The notes beneath the pieces were generated by a model. It worked only from the letters and a program-made list of their open reading frames with translations. It did no database searches and had not been told where the DNA came from. From Deltaproteobacteria bacterium (lineage in GTDB: Bacteria > UBA10199 > JADFYH01), in contig JADFYH010000008.1 in the NCBI GenBank assembly GCA_015233135.1, positions 29,723 to 93,722 of the forward strand: 64,000 nucleotides of DNA, written 5' to 3'. Of this stretch, positions 1 through 7,917 are shown piece by piece. Made by a program: the position numbers and the translations under genes. Numbering within the stretch: the first letter of the stretch is position 1; each line of letters starts with the position of its first letter.

Positions 1-496
1 CAATTTTAAAGTTTAGAGGTTTCGACTGTATAATTTTAAAAATAAAAAATAAGCACAGGCAATAAAAACAAAATTGTTGAAAAGCGAAAAGACGCACGTA
101 AGACAAATGATTATCTACTAGTAGTCTAGGCAACAGAATAGGAAGTATCATGGTTGGGGGATATTCAAAATCGATATCTAAGTACGGCAAATGAGGCGTG
201 GGTGGCAGAGTGAAAAAGTTTCTTAGCTTGCTATCTTCTCCTCTTTTTTCAAAAGGATAATCTGCTTCAAATTTTTTTCCGAGTACGACTGTACTCCATT
301 CGTAGTAATAAGTTTCATCACCCGGATCTGAAAAGTAAAGTCTTATGGCTCCTCGGATTCCATCATTAAAACTACCTTTATCCCAATCTTGCATTTTTTG
401 ATAACATTTCGAAATCGGATAAGGATTGCCAAACAAACCAACAAAAATGAATAAATGTAGAAGAATAAGTAAAATTGATTTTTTGGAAGAGAACAT
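1..496 (-). CDS. Partial membrane or secreted protein of unknown function, cut by the window edge
   Basis: Reading the minus strand from an ATG at 496, the frame stays open for 165 codons to the first base of the window, so the C-terminus is missing. The N-terminus (MFSSKKSILLILLHLFIFVG) looks like a signal peptide or membrane anchor. A second hydrophobic stretch lies near residues 140-156. The part between is polar and rich in Tyr, Asp and Pro. No strong ribosome binding site is visible and I recognise no family. The frame and membrane segments are read directly; that it is a real gene is an inference from its length. Confidence 0.5.
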   Translation of the reverse strand, partial: MFSSKKSILLILLHLFIFVGLFGNPYPISKCYQKMQDWDKGSFNDGIRGAIRLYFSDPGDETYYYEWSTVVLGKKFEADYPFEKRGEDSKLRNFFTLPPTPHLPYLDIDFEYPPTMILPILLPRLLVDNHLSYVRLFAFQQFCFYCLCLFFIFKIIQSKPLNFKI

Positions 497-527
497 TTTT
501 ACTGTTTTGTTATCTCAAGAGATCCCG

Positions 528-734
528 TTACTTGCCTCGGGTTTCATCCCAAAATTTTTGAGATTGTTTTAGTGTTATTTTTTTTCGGGGTTTAACAATT
601 CTTTGTCTGAAATTTGGAATTGCTATGGAGTTTATTTCTGGTTTCTGTTTCGAAAGAATAGCTGTAGTAATTCGCGCTTTGGGAGATTCAATTAATATTT
701 TCCGTTTTTGTGAATAATACGTTTCTGTAGCCAT
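528..734 (-). CDS. Small basic protein, doubtful, at the end of the DUF4160/DUF2442 pair
   Basis: A 68-residue frame rich in Lys, Arg and Ile begins with ATG at 734 inside the last 43 bases of the DUF2442 gene, in another frame. There is no convincing Shine-Dalgarno sequence, although translational coupling through the overlap is possible. No domain is recognised. It could be a third small gene of the toxin-antitoxin-like operon or a chance frame; the base composition does not decide. Confidence 0.3.
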   Translation of the reverse strand: MATETYYSQKRKILIESPKARITTAILSKQKPEINSIAIPNFRQRIVKPRKKITLKQSQKFWDETRGK

Positions 735-1009
735 TTGTTAAGAGAGGCCTGACTTTCTCCAGAACCTTTACCTGCAAGTAAGTTTTCCATACTTATATCT
801 TCATCAATTGTTTCCCAATGAATGCCATACCCATTTCCAATTAAACGCCAGTTTTTTCTTTCCTTTTGCGTGGAATTTAGAAGTCGAGGGAACCAAGCCA
901 GGGGGGCCGTTATAGTTCGGCCATCACTTAAGTCTACACTTAGGCTATCTTCGGTAATATTTACATTATCAATTGAAGGTATTTCTATTTCAATGGCCAA
1001 AAAATTCAT
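692..1009 (-). CDS. DUF2442 domain protein, likely partner of the DUF4160 gene
   Basis: This 105-residue protein has the DUF2442 pattern: an N-terminal strand region followed by LSVDLSDGRTITAPLAWFPRL, in which a predicted strand reading DGR is followed by P-L-x-W-F/Y-P-R-L. The ATG at 1009 is preceded by GGAGG within the end of the DUF4160 gene, and the two genes overlap by 20 bases, so they are translationally coupled. DUF2442 and DUF4160 genes are commonly neighbours and are thought to form toxin-antitoxin-like pairs, with DUF2442 sometimes proposed as the antitoxin. The function is not established. The usual DUF2442 domain is about 80 residues, so the C-terminal 20-25 residues are an extension. 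Confidence 0.8.
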   Translation of the reverse strand: MNFLAIEIEIPSIDNVNITEDSLSVDLSDGRTITAPLAWFPRLLNSTQKERKNWRLIGNGYGIHWETIDEDISMENLLAGKGSGESQASLNKWLQKRIIHKNGKY

Positions 1010-1226
1010 GCCACGCCTCCCTGATTTTTTTCTGGTATTTAAAAACTATTTTTTGAATACGGCCAATTTCCAAACGGTTGAAGCCCCCACTCTTTTGTAA
1101 GCGAACGGGATCAAGCCAAAATTTTGCAACCTTATCCTCACACTCTACATGAATATGTATAGGCTCATTATGATCACCCGCAAAAAAGAAAAATCGATAA
1201 GGTCCTATTTTTAAGACGGTAGGCAT
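990..1226 (-). CDS. DUF4160 domain protein, candidate toxin-like partner
   Basis: The 78-residue product starts with MPTVLKIGPYRFFFFAGD and continues with the H-N-E-P-x-H-I-H-V motif (EPIHIHVE) and a C-terminal I-x-E-x-W-H-E-F, all diagnostic of DUF4160. A longer frame runs upstream into the glycosyltransferase gene, but the family always begins near this methionine, so ATG 1226 was chosen. It is the first gene of a pair with DUF2442, which it overlaps by 20 bases. The family is small and widespread, and its biochemical activity is unknown. Confidence 0.85.
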   Translation of the reverse strand: MPTVLKIGPYRFFFFAGDHNEPIHIHVECEDKVAKFWLDPVRLQKSGGFNRLEIGRIQKIVFKYQKKIREAWHEFFGH

Positions 1227-1236
1227 CTCGTAACTT

Positions 1237-1264
1237 TTTATATGATCTGTATGGACTGCGTCTA
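1237..1264 (-). promoter_or_regulatory. Candidate promoter of the DUF4160/DUF2442 pair
   Basis: On the minus strand TAGACG (1264-1259), a 16-base spacer and TATAAA (1242-1237) precede the ATG at 1226 by ten bases. A transcript starting about seven bases after the -10 box would have a leader of only a few bases. The promoter lies in the last codons of, and just after, the glycosyltransferase gene. Inference from consensus matching only. Confidence 0.35.
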
Positions 1265-1267
1265 TAC

Positions 1268-2812
1268 TTATTTCCGGTGGTAAATTTTGATTTGTTCTAA
1301 AGTTTTTTCCAGAAAGTAATTTTGATCCACATAATCTTTTAAACGAGCATACGCTTCTGGAGGAAACCATTGATAGTCATGCATATTTGCCTTTGAGGTG
1401 TCGATAAAATAAAGCGGCTTGTTTTTTTCCAAATCCCCAAAAAAATACTCCCAGGCCTTGGGATCCACAAATTTTTGTGCGGCTTCCATTGAGGGATATT
1501 GTTTGGCATCCGACGCGGGAATCCTTCCGGTCAAAAAATCGGAGGCAATATAGCGCGTTCCCATGCGACGATTTGCATAGGCGTAAATGCCTTGGCCCCA
1601 GCCCCAGACGACGATTTTGTCTTCAATATTTGTGTGTTGTTGAATGTAGTCTCCCACCGTTTTATTGAGACTTGCGTAGTCCTTGGTTGAATCTTCTTCT
1701 AGCGTTTTTGAAAGAGTTACATTTTGAAATAAAACCAAAGCCAAGCTCAGCGTAAGACCTGTTTTTGCCCAAAGAGGAAAATTGATTTTTTTGAGTCCCA
1801 GCACGGCGAGCAAAGCCAAAGGAGGAAAGGTTTGAATAAAATAGTGGGGGAAAAATCGAAAGCCGGTGCAGGCGGCGAGGAGGGCTGACGAAAGATATAG
1901 AAATAGGGTGAACTTCCCCTGTCCCCCTCTTAAACGAAGAGGGGGGATAAAGAGTAGAATCCAAAACACTATCGTCTTCCCAAAAAATAGTCCCAGATTT
2001 TCCAAGGCCGTTAGCCAGATGCCGGGTGCCTTTGCTCCATTTTGAATATAGCCCAAATTGTGCAAGATGCCCCATTCCCAAAAGGCCGGCCAGGCGCCCC
2101 AGAGGTAGAGGATGAGGGACATGAGAGCCCAAGTGAAGAAAAAGCCAAAGAACAAACAAATACATGGATTCGACAAGCTCACCATGTTCCGTCTGATTCC
2201 AATTGGGACATGGTGAGGCTCTCGAACCATTTCTCTGAGGATGACAAAGATATATACAAAAAGTTGGATGGCTGCTTGATGACGATAGAGAGAGGCCAGG
2301 CCGACGAGGACACCGATTAATATCCAATTTTTATTTTTCAAAAACAAATAAAAAGAAGCTACTAAAAACAAATTCATGAACGATTCACCTGTGGCGGCAA
2401 GTGTTCGAAATTCGGGGAGAGCGAAGAGGAGGATATAGAAGAGGCCGGGGAAGAAAGTGAATCCAAGATCACCCTCTTTTTGCCCGAAAATGCTAGCGCA
2501 TTTTCCCTCAAGGGAGAGGGGAAGTAAATTTAACAGAAATGCGGTGCAAGCGATCCACACGATATGAAACAAATGCAGCGCAAAATAATTATTTGTTCCG
2601 AATATTTTAAAGATGCCGGCATAAGTCAGATAAAGCAGAGGCGGTTTTTCTCCAATCACGCAAACATAGGGAGGGCAGCCATTCAGCACGGCGTGGGCAA
2701 ATTCGGCCCAGAGGACTTCATCGATATCCAGATACAGATGTTGAAGAGTGGGATAGAAGATCAGTAGAGCAAAAAGAAAGAGTAGAGAGAAATGTTTTAA
2801 TTTTGAATTCAC
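1268..2812 (-). CDS. GT39/ArnT-like membrane glycosyltransferase
   Basis: The product is a polytopic membrane protein of about 514 residues. After the first membrane segment it has a D-x-D-E loop (LYLDIDEVLWAEFAHAV), as in the dolichyl/undecaprenyl-phosphate sugar transferases of the GT39/GT83 families, then about ten further membrane segments and a soluble C-terminal domain. Such enzymes move a sugar from a polyprenyl-phosphate carrier to an envelope acceptor on the periplasmic side. GTG 2812 is chosen because the frame upstream of it is a dispersed repeat (2818-2883). Two other repeat fragments lie inside the gene (1915-1947 and 2501-2524). It follows the Wzi-like gene on the same strand and may act on the same surface glycan. 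The substrate is unknown. Confidence 0.75.
   Translation of the reverse strand: MNSKLKHFSLLFLFALLIFYPTLQHLYLDIDEVLWAEFAHAVLNGCPPYVCVIGEKPPLLYLTYAGIFKIFGTNNYFALHLFHIVWIACTAFLLNLLPLSLEGKCASIFGQKEGDLGFTFFPGLFYILLFALPEFRTLAATGESFMNLFLVASFYLFLKNKNWILIGVLVGLASLYRHQAAIQLFVYIFVILREMVREPHHVPIGIRRNMVSLSNPCICLFFGFFFTWALMSLILYLWGAWPAFWEWGILHNLGYIQNGAKAPGIWLTALENLGLFFGKTIVFWILLFIPPLRLRGGQGKFTLFLYLSSALLAACTGFRFFPHYFIQTFPPLALLAVLGLKKINFPLWAKTGLTLSLALVLFQNVTLSKTLEEDSTKDYASLNKTVGDYIQQHTNIEDKIVVWGWGQGIYAYANRRMGTRYIASDFLTGRIPASDAKQYPSMEAAQKFVDPKAWEYFFGDLEKNKPLYFIDTSKANMHDYQWFPPEAYARLKDYVDQNYFLEKTLEQIKIYHRK
1915..1947. repeat. Palindromic repeat inside the glycosyltransferase gene
   Basis: CCCCCTCTT (1923-1931) is mirrored by AAGAGGGGG (1937-1945). 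This is the same arm as in the paired repeats at 12274, 37851 and 38871. On the coding strand it is read as PPLRLRGGQG between two membrane segments. Confidence 0.6.
2501..2524. repeat. Half copy of the CCCTC/GAGGG repeat inside the glycosyltransferase gene
   Basis: TTTTCCCTCAAGGGAGAGGG, beginning at 2501, is half of the repeat arm found at 9511, 21102 and 30995. It is translated as PLSLEGK in a periplasmic or cytoplasmic loop. Confidence 0.45.
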
Positions 2813-2817
2813 CGTAG

Positions 2818-2883
2818 TGTCATCCTGGCGCAGGCCAGGGTCCAGTGGTCTGCAACTGGATTCCAGCCTGCGCTGGAATGACA
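2818..2883. repeat. 66-base dispersed inverted repeat filling an intergenic space
   Basis: The element begins TGTCATCCTGGCGCAGGCCA and ends CCTGCGCTGGAATGACA, so its ends are imperfect inverted copies of each other. It resembles the widespread GTCATTCCxGCGxAGGCxGGAATCC repeats of many proteobacteria (established knowledge, by eye only). It occupies the gap between the Wzi-like gene and the glycosyltransferase, and keeps an open frame into the latter, giving a spurious N-terminal extension. Confidence 0.7.
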
Positions 2884-2887
2884 ACCG

Positions 2888-4525
2888 TTAACGGTTATTG
2901 GATACCTTTTGAAACCATTGATCGAAGTTGAAATTGAGGGTGACAGATCCCAGGAAATTATTACGAGAATCGCCCGAGCTAAAATTGAAATTTTTCACGC
3001 GTTCGTAACTGAGTTTGGTAGACAGGGAAAAGGGGTTTTCCAATGGGCGATACTGCCATTCCGTGCCAAAACGATAGCGTTCTTCATTGGGGAGATTGGT
3101 TGTTTTAACGAAGTGGGCGTCCGGATCTGTAATATAGGCGTAGACATCATTACTGCGATTTTCATAATCGAGCTGGAAAGCCAAAGTGTGGAGGGAATTG
3201 ATATCCCAATTTGAGGAAAGACTTAAACTCTGTGCGTCTCTTCCCAGGTTAGAGCCTAAAATATTTCCATTCTCAGTTAACCCGGAACTGAATTGTCCGT
3301 GGGTGTAAAACCGGACTCCGGTTCGGGAGTATTCCAGACGCAAATCGAGAGTTCCTTGTCTGTTGAGGCGGGGGATATAGATTCCGCCTAGGTATCCGGC
3401 ATCTTGAATAAACATGGTGTCGAGTCGGGAATGGGTATCATCAAAAATCATTTCCCCATACAATTCTGAATTTCTTAATTGAGGAATACGCAAACGAAAA
3501 TCCAGGCCGCCCATTTTATTTCCGATATCATTTTGACTGCCTCCCAAGAGGGCCTGAGAAAAGGGGAAGAGATCTCCAAACCTTTGTCTAAAAGAACCCT
3601 CGGGAGAATTTTCTCCGCCGGAATGAACCATCAGAGCAGCGCCCAATTCAAAAAAACTCCAGGGTTTCAGGCTCCATTTATAGCCCGCCAGATAGGCCCC
3701 CGAGAAGTTTTGCGCAGGGCCCAGATCGGCCAAAAAGAATGAAATTTTATTGGGCCCCAGATACTTGAAAATCCAGGGCAGAAAGAAAGGGCTTTCGTTC
3801 GAAAGTTGAAACATGTCTAAAGAACGAGGGTTGCTGGAAAGCAAAAGGCCTCCATTTTTTCCCTGTCCATAAATCAAGGCCTGTCTGCCTACCGAGAGGG
3901 AAAGATTTTTGTAAACTCCCTTGGCCTGAAAATTTTGCAGGAAGATCTTATTTTCGGGATCCACATCCTCGGCAGGATATTGAAACTGAAAACGGGGTTC
4001 GATGAAGATATTGAAATAGGGTGAGATGTTGATCCAATGCTGGCTTTCAAAGGCGCTCTGGGCCCCTTTTACAAAATGGCGGCCTTCCTGGTAGGAGAGG
4101 ATGGGATTTATTTCGGAATCAATGGAATCCGCACTTGCTGTGGTAAAGCGGGGAGTCGAATTGGTGAGGACATTACTGAATTTGAGCTGATGCAAAAAAC
4201 GGATATCATAGAAATCTTTTTCAGAAGGGAATTCTTTTTTTAATCTTTTGAGGATGTTTTCCACGACTTCTTTTTCTTCTTCATTTTTCAGACGATCCAG
4301 ATGGGATTCAGCTTCTGCCGTCAGTCGGGAAAATTCGGTGCGGGAATAAGGCTTTTGTCCGCTGATGTAAATATCGATGAGACCGAAGCTAATCAATTTC
4401 TCTACGTCGCGGTAGTAAGGGTCTAGCAAAGAGACATTGGGAGATGCATAATCAATGGCTTTTGAAGTGGAGGAAACGAGAAAAGAAAATAGAAGGGCGA
4501 AAAGACAGCACAGTTTTTTGGTCAT
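2888..4525 (-). CDS. Capsule assembly Wzi-like outer-membrane protein
   Basis: The product of about 545 residues has a signal peptide (MTKKLCCLFALLFSFLVSST), then the segment DPYYRDVEKLISFGLIDIYI with KPYSRTEFSRL, typical of the Wzi/porin-like family (two-helix N-terminus before a beta-barrel). The remainder alternates aromatic and polar residues as in an 18-stranded barrel and ends with NFNFDQWFQKVS. ATG 4525 is preferred to the TTG four codons upstream because it opens the signal sequence. In this family the barrel binds or surfaces capsular polysaccharide. The following glycosyltransferase on the same strand supports a surface-glycan role, but no capsule locus is visible. Confidence 0.7.
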   Translation of the reverse strand: MTKKLCCLFALLFSFLVSSTSKAIDYASPNVSLLDPYYRDVEKLISFGLIDIYISGQKPYSRTEFSRLTAEAESHLDRLKNEEEKEVVENILKRLKKEFPSEKDFYDIRFLHQLKFSNVLTNSTPRFTTASADSIDSEINPILSYQEGRHFVKGAQSAFESQHWINISPYFNIFIEPRFQFQYPAEDVDPENKIFLQNFQAKGVYKNLSLSVGRQALIYGQGKNGGLLLSSNPRSLDMFQLSNESPFFLPWIFKYLGPNKISFFLADLGPAQNFSGAYLAGYKWSLKPWSFFELGAALMVHSGGENSPEGSFRQRFGDLFPFSQALLGGSQNDIGNKMGGLDFRLRIPQLRNSELYGEMIFDDTHSRLDTMFIQDAGYLGGIYIPRLNRQGTLDLRLEYSRTGVRFYTHGQFSSGLTENGNILGSNLGRDAQSLSLSSNWDINSLHTLAFQLDYENRSNDVYAYITDPDAHFVKTTNLPNEERYRFGTEWQYRPLENPFSLSTKLSYERVKNFNFSSGDSRNNFLGSVTLNFNFDQWFQKVSNNR

Positions 4526-4611
4526 AGTTTTAGGCAACTAAAATGTGGGGATATAAGTGTCAAATGAGATTTCGTTTGAGAAATATTTAGATTAGATTAA
4601 GATTTCGTAAT

Positions 4612-6237
4612 ATGCGCAAGTCCAATCTTAGCCCCCGAGAAGAACTGCTCAAAATCCAACGCCAGATTTTTCTGCAAAACAAAAAACGCATTGAAGACTC
4701 GGTTTTTGTACGCGAAAAAAGTTTTGAAACCTACCAAAAGAATTATTTCAAAAGATTAAAGAATTATCAAAAGGTTGTGGACATCGAAACACTTGAGTCT
4801 GCTCTCCAGAAAGCCCAGCTCATTTATGTGGGCGATTACCATACCAACAAGCAATCGCAGCGCACTTTTTTGCGCCTTTTGAAACGTCTCAAAAAGAAGA
4901 AGGCTTCTTTTGTGATTGCCCTAGAATTGCTGCATGCTCGCTATCAAAAGCAGATTGAGGCTTACCTGCAAGATAAAATCTCAGAAGAATTATTTCTTAA
5001 GCAGATTCAATTGAAAAAAAGATGGTACATCGATTTATGGCCACACTTTGCACCCCTTTTTCATTTTGCAAAACATCATCAAGTTTCTCTCTATGCCATC
5101 GAGGCGGCGCCGGAGAATTCCAGCCTGCGGCAGCGGGATGAAGAGATGGCAGGGCAGCTTTTAAAAATCCATCGTCAGTATCCCAAACAGAAAATACTGG
5201 TTTTGGTAGGTGACCTGCATTTGGCCCCCGAGCATTTGCCACACGAATTCGAAAAATTACTTTCAGCAGAAGAAAAACCCTTGGAAACCCTGAGCATTTA
5301 TCAAAATTCTGCTGATATTTACTGGAAGTTGGCCGAACAAAAAAAGGAAGAGAAAATAGAAGTGGTGCAGTTGGATGAGCGCTCCTTTTGCATGCTCAAC
5401 ACCCCTCCCATTGTCTGGCAGCAGAGTTACCTCAACTGGCTGGAGCAGGAAGGGGATGAAATCGAATTTGTAGACGCCAGGTCTCAGGTGTTGAGTTTGG
5501 CAGGCCGAATTGCCCGTTTTTTAGGCCTGAAGCTTTCTTCTGCAAAAGACGATCTCGAGGTCTATACCTGCGGAGATTTGAGTTTTTTAGAACGGCTTAA
5601 AAAAGAGGAAGATTTTAGCGCAAAGGAAATCACGCAAATCAAACAGCAAATTTTGGCGAGTGAATCTTACACCATCCCACGAAAAAAAATTATTTATTTG
5701 GGATCTCTTTCCCTGAACCATGCGGCAGAAGAAGCGGCTCATTTTTTAAAATACCTTTGCTCAGGAGAAGAGTTTGAACGGGATTCAGCCGATGCCTTTT
5801 ATGCCAATATTTTGCATGAAACTTTGGGCTTTTTTGGTTCCAAAATTATTAACCACAAACGCAAATGCATGCAGGGGGGTGATTATAAAAAACTGATTCA
5901 ATACTTGAGAAAATTGGGGGGCAACATTCCGCGCGAACGTCAGTTGGAGCTGGAAATTGCTCGTTTGATTCTTCAACACATTCAACTCGAAAAGAAAGAT
6001 CTGACAATTTCAGAGCACTCTCTTTTCAAAAAGCATCTCTTATTTTTCGGAGTAACCCATGGCCTGGGTTATCGTTTGGGCGATAAACTTTATTATGCGA
6101 TGATGCAGGGAAAGATTTCCAAAAGTCAGATTCGGGAATTGTTTGTAGATCCCTTTCGACATTCGGGACAAGCGGCCGAGGTGTATCGCTGGCTGATCAG
6201 GAAGGTGGAGGGAGTGAAGTTGCCGAAGAGGGTTTGA
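4612..6237 (+). CDS. ChaN-family (haem-binding-uptake-like) protein with a long C-terminal region
   Basis: Residues 60-270 match the ChaN/DUF399 fold: LIYVGDYHTNKQSQ, FVIALELLHARYQKQIEAYL, then KKRWYIDLWPHFAPLFHFAK and VLVGDLHLAPEHLP. ChaN proteins bind haem in iron uptake and resemble EreA/EreB esterases. Typical ChaN is a lipoprotein of about 300 residues. This one has no signal peptide and is 541 residues long, with a helical C-terminal half (about 290-541) I do not recognise. It is transcribed alone, divergent from the Wzi-like gene. ATG 4612 is the first methionine; the ribosome site is weak. The iron link is family knowledge, not visible here. Confidence 0.7.
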   Translation: MRKSNLSPREELLKIQRQIFLQNKKRIEDSVFVREKSFETYQKNYFKRLKNYQKVVDIETLESALQKAQLIYVGDYHTNKQSQRTFLRLLKRLKKKKASFVIALELLHARYQKQIEAYLQDKISEELFLKQIQLKKRWYIDLWPHFAPLFHFAKHHQVSLYAIEAAPENSSLRQRDEEMAGQLLKIHRQYPKQKILVLVGDLHLAPEHLPHEFEKLLSAEEKPLETLSIYQNSADIYWKLAEQKKEEKIEVVQLDERSFCMLNTPPIVWQQSYLNWLEQEGDEIEFVDARSQVLSLAGRIARFLGLKLSSAKDDLEVYTCGDLSFLERLKKEEDFSAKEITQIKQQILASESYTIPRKKIIYLGSLSLNHAAEEAAHFLKYLCSGEEFERDSADAFYANILHETLGFFGSKIINHKRKCMQGGDYKKLIQYLRKLGGNIPRERQLELEIARLILQHIQLEKKDLTISEHSLFKKHLLFFGVTHGLGYRLGDKLYYAMMQGKISKSQIRELFVDPFRHSGQAAEVYRWLIRKVEGVKLPKRV

Positions 6238-6256
6238 TGAATATTTTCCATTTTTT

Positions 6257-6371
6257 GTAGGGGCAATACCCTGCTGTGCCCCCGTAGGGGGTGGTCGCCC
6301 GCAATTTGGTACATTTCAATTGGATTCAAAGTACACTCATGTGCGGGCGGGCACGGAGGCACCGCCCCTAC
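6257..6371. repeat. 115-base inverted-repeat element between chaN-like and ino1 genes
   Basis: GTAGGGGC at 6257-6264 and GCCCCTAC at 6364-6371 bound an imperfect inverted repeat with internal GCCCGC/GCGGGC arms. The core AATTGGATTCAAAG (6318-6331) resembles the core of the repeats at 12274 and 37851. It lies between convergent genes and could also terminate transcription from both sides. Confidence 0.6.
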
Positions 6372-6398
6372 AGGTCTCATAAAACCGAAACAACCCAG

Positions 6399-7718
6399 TT
6401 ATTCATAATACTCAATTCCCAAATGCGTAATCTGTTCCTCGTTCATCATATAACGCAGGGTGTTTTTCAATTTCATTTCCTGGATGAAGAGATGGTGTTC
6501 GGGATACAGTCCTGCGGCCACCATTGGTGATTTATAGTAGAAGGAGAGCCATTCCTGAATACCCCGCATGCCGGCGCGTTGAGCCAAATCCATGAACAGT
6601 ACAAGATCCAAAGCCAGAGGAGCTGCTAGAATAGAATCGCGGCAAAGGAAGTCCACCTTGATCTGCATGGGATAGCCCAGCCATCCAAAAATATCGATGT
6701 TGTCCCAACCTTCTTTGTTATCACCGCGGGGAGGGTAATAATTGATTTTTACTTTATGATAAATACTGCCGTATAGATCGGGATAAACTTCAGGTTGTAA
6801 AATCGTATCCAGCACACCCAGTTTGCTTTCTTCTTTGGTCTTGAAAGAGCCGGGGTCATCCAACACTTCGCCATCACGATTTCCTAAAATATTGGTGGAA
6901 TACCAACCGGCAACGCCCAAATAACGGGCCTTAAAGCCTGGTGCCAAAATGGTTTTCATCAAGGTTTGGCCGGTCTTAAAATCTTTTCCAGAGAGGGGGA
7001 CATTCTTTTCAATCGCGAGTTGTTGCAGGGCAGGAATGTCTGCCGTCAAATTAGGAGCACCATTCGAATAAGAAATTCCCATTTTCAAGGCGGCGTAGGC
7101 ATAGACCATGCTGGGGGCAATGGTCGGGTCATTGTTATTTAAGGCCTCTTCAAAGCTCTTTAAGGTTTGATGGGCGGCGGTAGGGGTAATATAACTTTCG
7201 GTGGAACCACACCAGATCATGACCATTCGATTGATGTTGTTTTTGGATTTAAATCCTTCAATGTCCTGGATGACGGCATTTGCTAAATCCATCTTGGTTT
7301 TTTCGGATTTAACATTGCTGCCCTTGATATTTTTTACATAATTTTGATCAAACACCGCTTTGAAGGGTTTCACACTTTCCAAAAAAGGCCCAATGCTCTC
7401 GATATGTTCTTTGCTGAGAACCCCCGCTTTCAATGCGGCTTCCTTGGCGTTATCAGGAAAAATATCCCAGGCGGCAAACACAATGTCTTCCAGTTTTGCG
7501 AGAGGGACCAAATCTTTTACCAAAGGATTTCGCTTCTCGGTGCGCTTGCCCAGGCGAATGTGCCCCATTTGAGTCATTGATCCAATAGGCTTTGACAAAC
7601 CCCTGCGAATCAATTCCACCCCTGCAACAAAGGTAGTGGAGACGGCACCTAAACCTACTAATAATATTCCAAGTTTGCCTTCGGCAGGAGCAATTTCTTT
7701 TCCGCGTTTCATTTTCAT
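6399..7718 (-). CDS. ino1: Inositol-3-phosphate synthase
   Basis: The 439-residue product carries the N-terminal NAD-binding turn GILLVGLGAVSTTFVAGV (residues 17-34) and the family segments MIWCGSTESYITPT, SGKDFKTGQTLMKTILAPGF and the substrate-binding region RGDNKEGWDNIDIFGWLG. It converts glucose-6-phosphate to 1L-myo-inositol-1-phosphate in the cytoplasm with NAD as cofactor. ATG 7718 has AAGGA upstream with good spacing. It stands alone; the product could feed phosphatidylinositol-type lipids or compatible solutes, but no downstream gene in the window shows which. Confidence 0.9.
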   Translation of the reverse strand: MKMKRGKEIAPAEGKLGILLVGLGAVSTTFVAGVELIRRGLSKPIGSMTQMGHIRLGKRTEKRNPLVKDLVPLAKLEDIVFAAWDIFPDNAKEAALKAGVLSKEHIESIGPFLESVKPFKAVFDQNYVKNIKGSNVKSEKTKMDLANAVIQDIEGFKSKNNINRMVMIWCGSTESYITPTAAHQTLKSFEEALNNNDPTIAPSMVYAYAALKMGISYSNGAPNLTADIPALQQLAIEKNVPLSGKDFKTGQTLMKTILAPGFKARYLGVAGWYSTNILGNRDGEVLDDPGSFKTKEESKLGVLDTILQPEVYPDLYGSIYHKVKINYYPPRGDNKEGWDNIDIFGWLGYPMQIKVDFLCRDSILAAPLALDLVLFMDLAQRAGMRGIQEWLSFYYKSPMVAAGLYPEHHLFIQEMKLKNTLRYMMNEEQITHLGIEYYE

Positions 7719-7876
7719 ATACGAGTCCTTAATTAAAGTTTTTTTTCAGATCGGAGCCCGGCTATAGCAGGGGTGATTAGGGATGTAAATTGTGTTTTTT
7801 GATGAATCGTAATCGGAGATCGGGGGGCCATTTTTCTTTTTTTGTGCTCGTCTCAATTTTTTTTGTATCATCTCCC

Positions 7877-7917
7877 TTGACCATACTCCAAATATATCCG
7901 ATAAATTTGGAGTATGG
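7877..7917 (+). promoter_or_regulatory. Promoter and 13-base-arm palindrome overlapping the start of the DUF4143 ATPase gene
   Basis: TTGACC (7877-7882), 17 bases and GATAAA (7900-7905) form a candidate promoter. CCATACTCCAAAT (7881-7893) and ATTTGGAGTATGG (7905-7917) are perfect inverted copies, and the right arm contains the start codon (7914-7916). Transcription would begin at about the ATG, giving a leaderless mRNA. The palindrome is a likely operator, or a hairpin if transcription begins earlier. Confidence 0.55.

Noticed and set aside
1662..2327. 221-codon frame overlapping the glycosyltransferase gene on the same strand in another frame
   Set aside because: The translation is Ser/Pro/Arg-rich without structure, while the other frame has clear membrane segments and GT39-like motifs. 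A frameshift is not needed to explain the gene.
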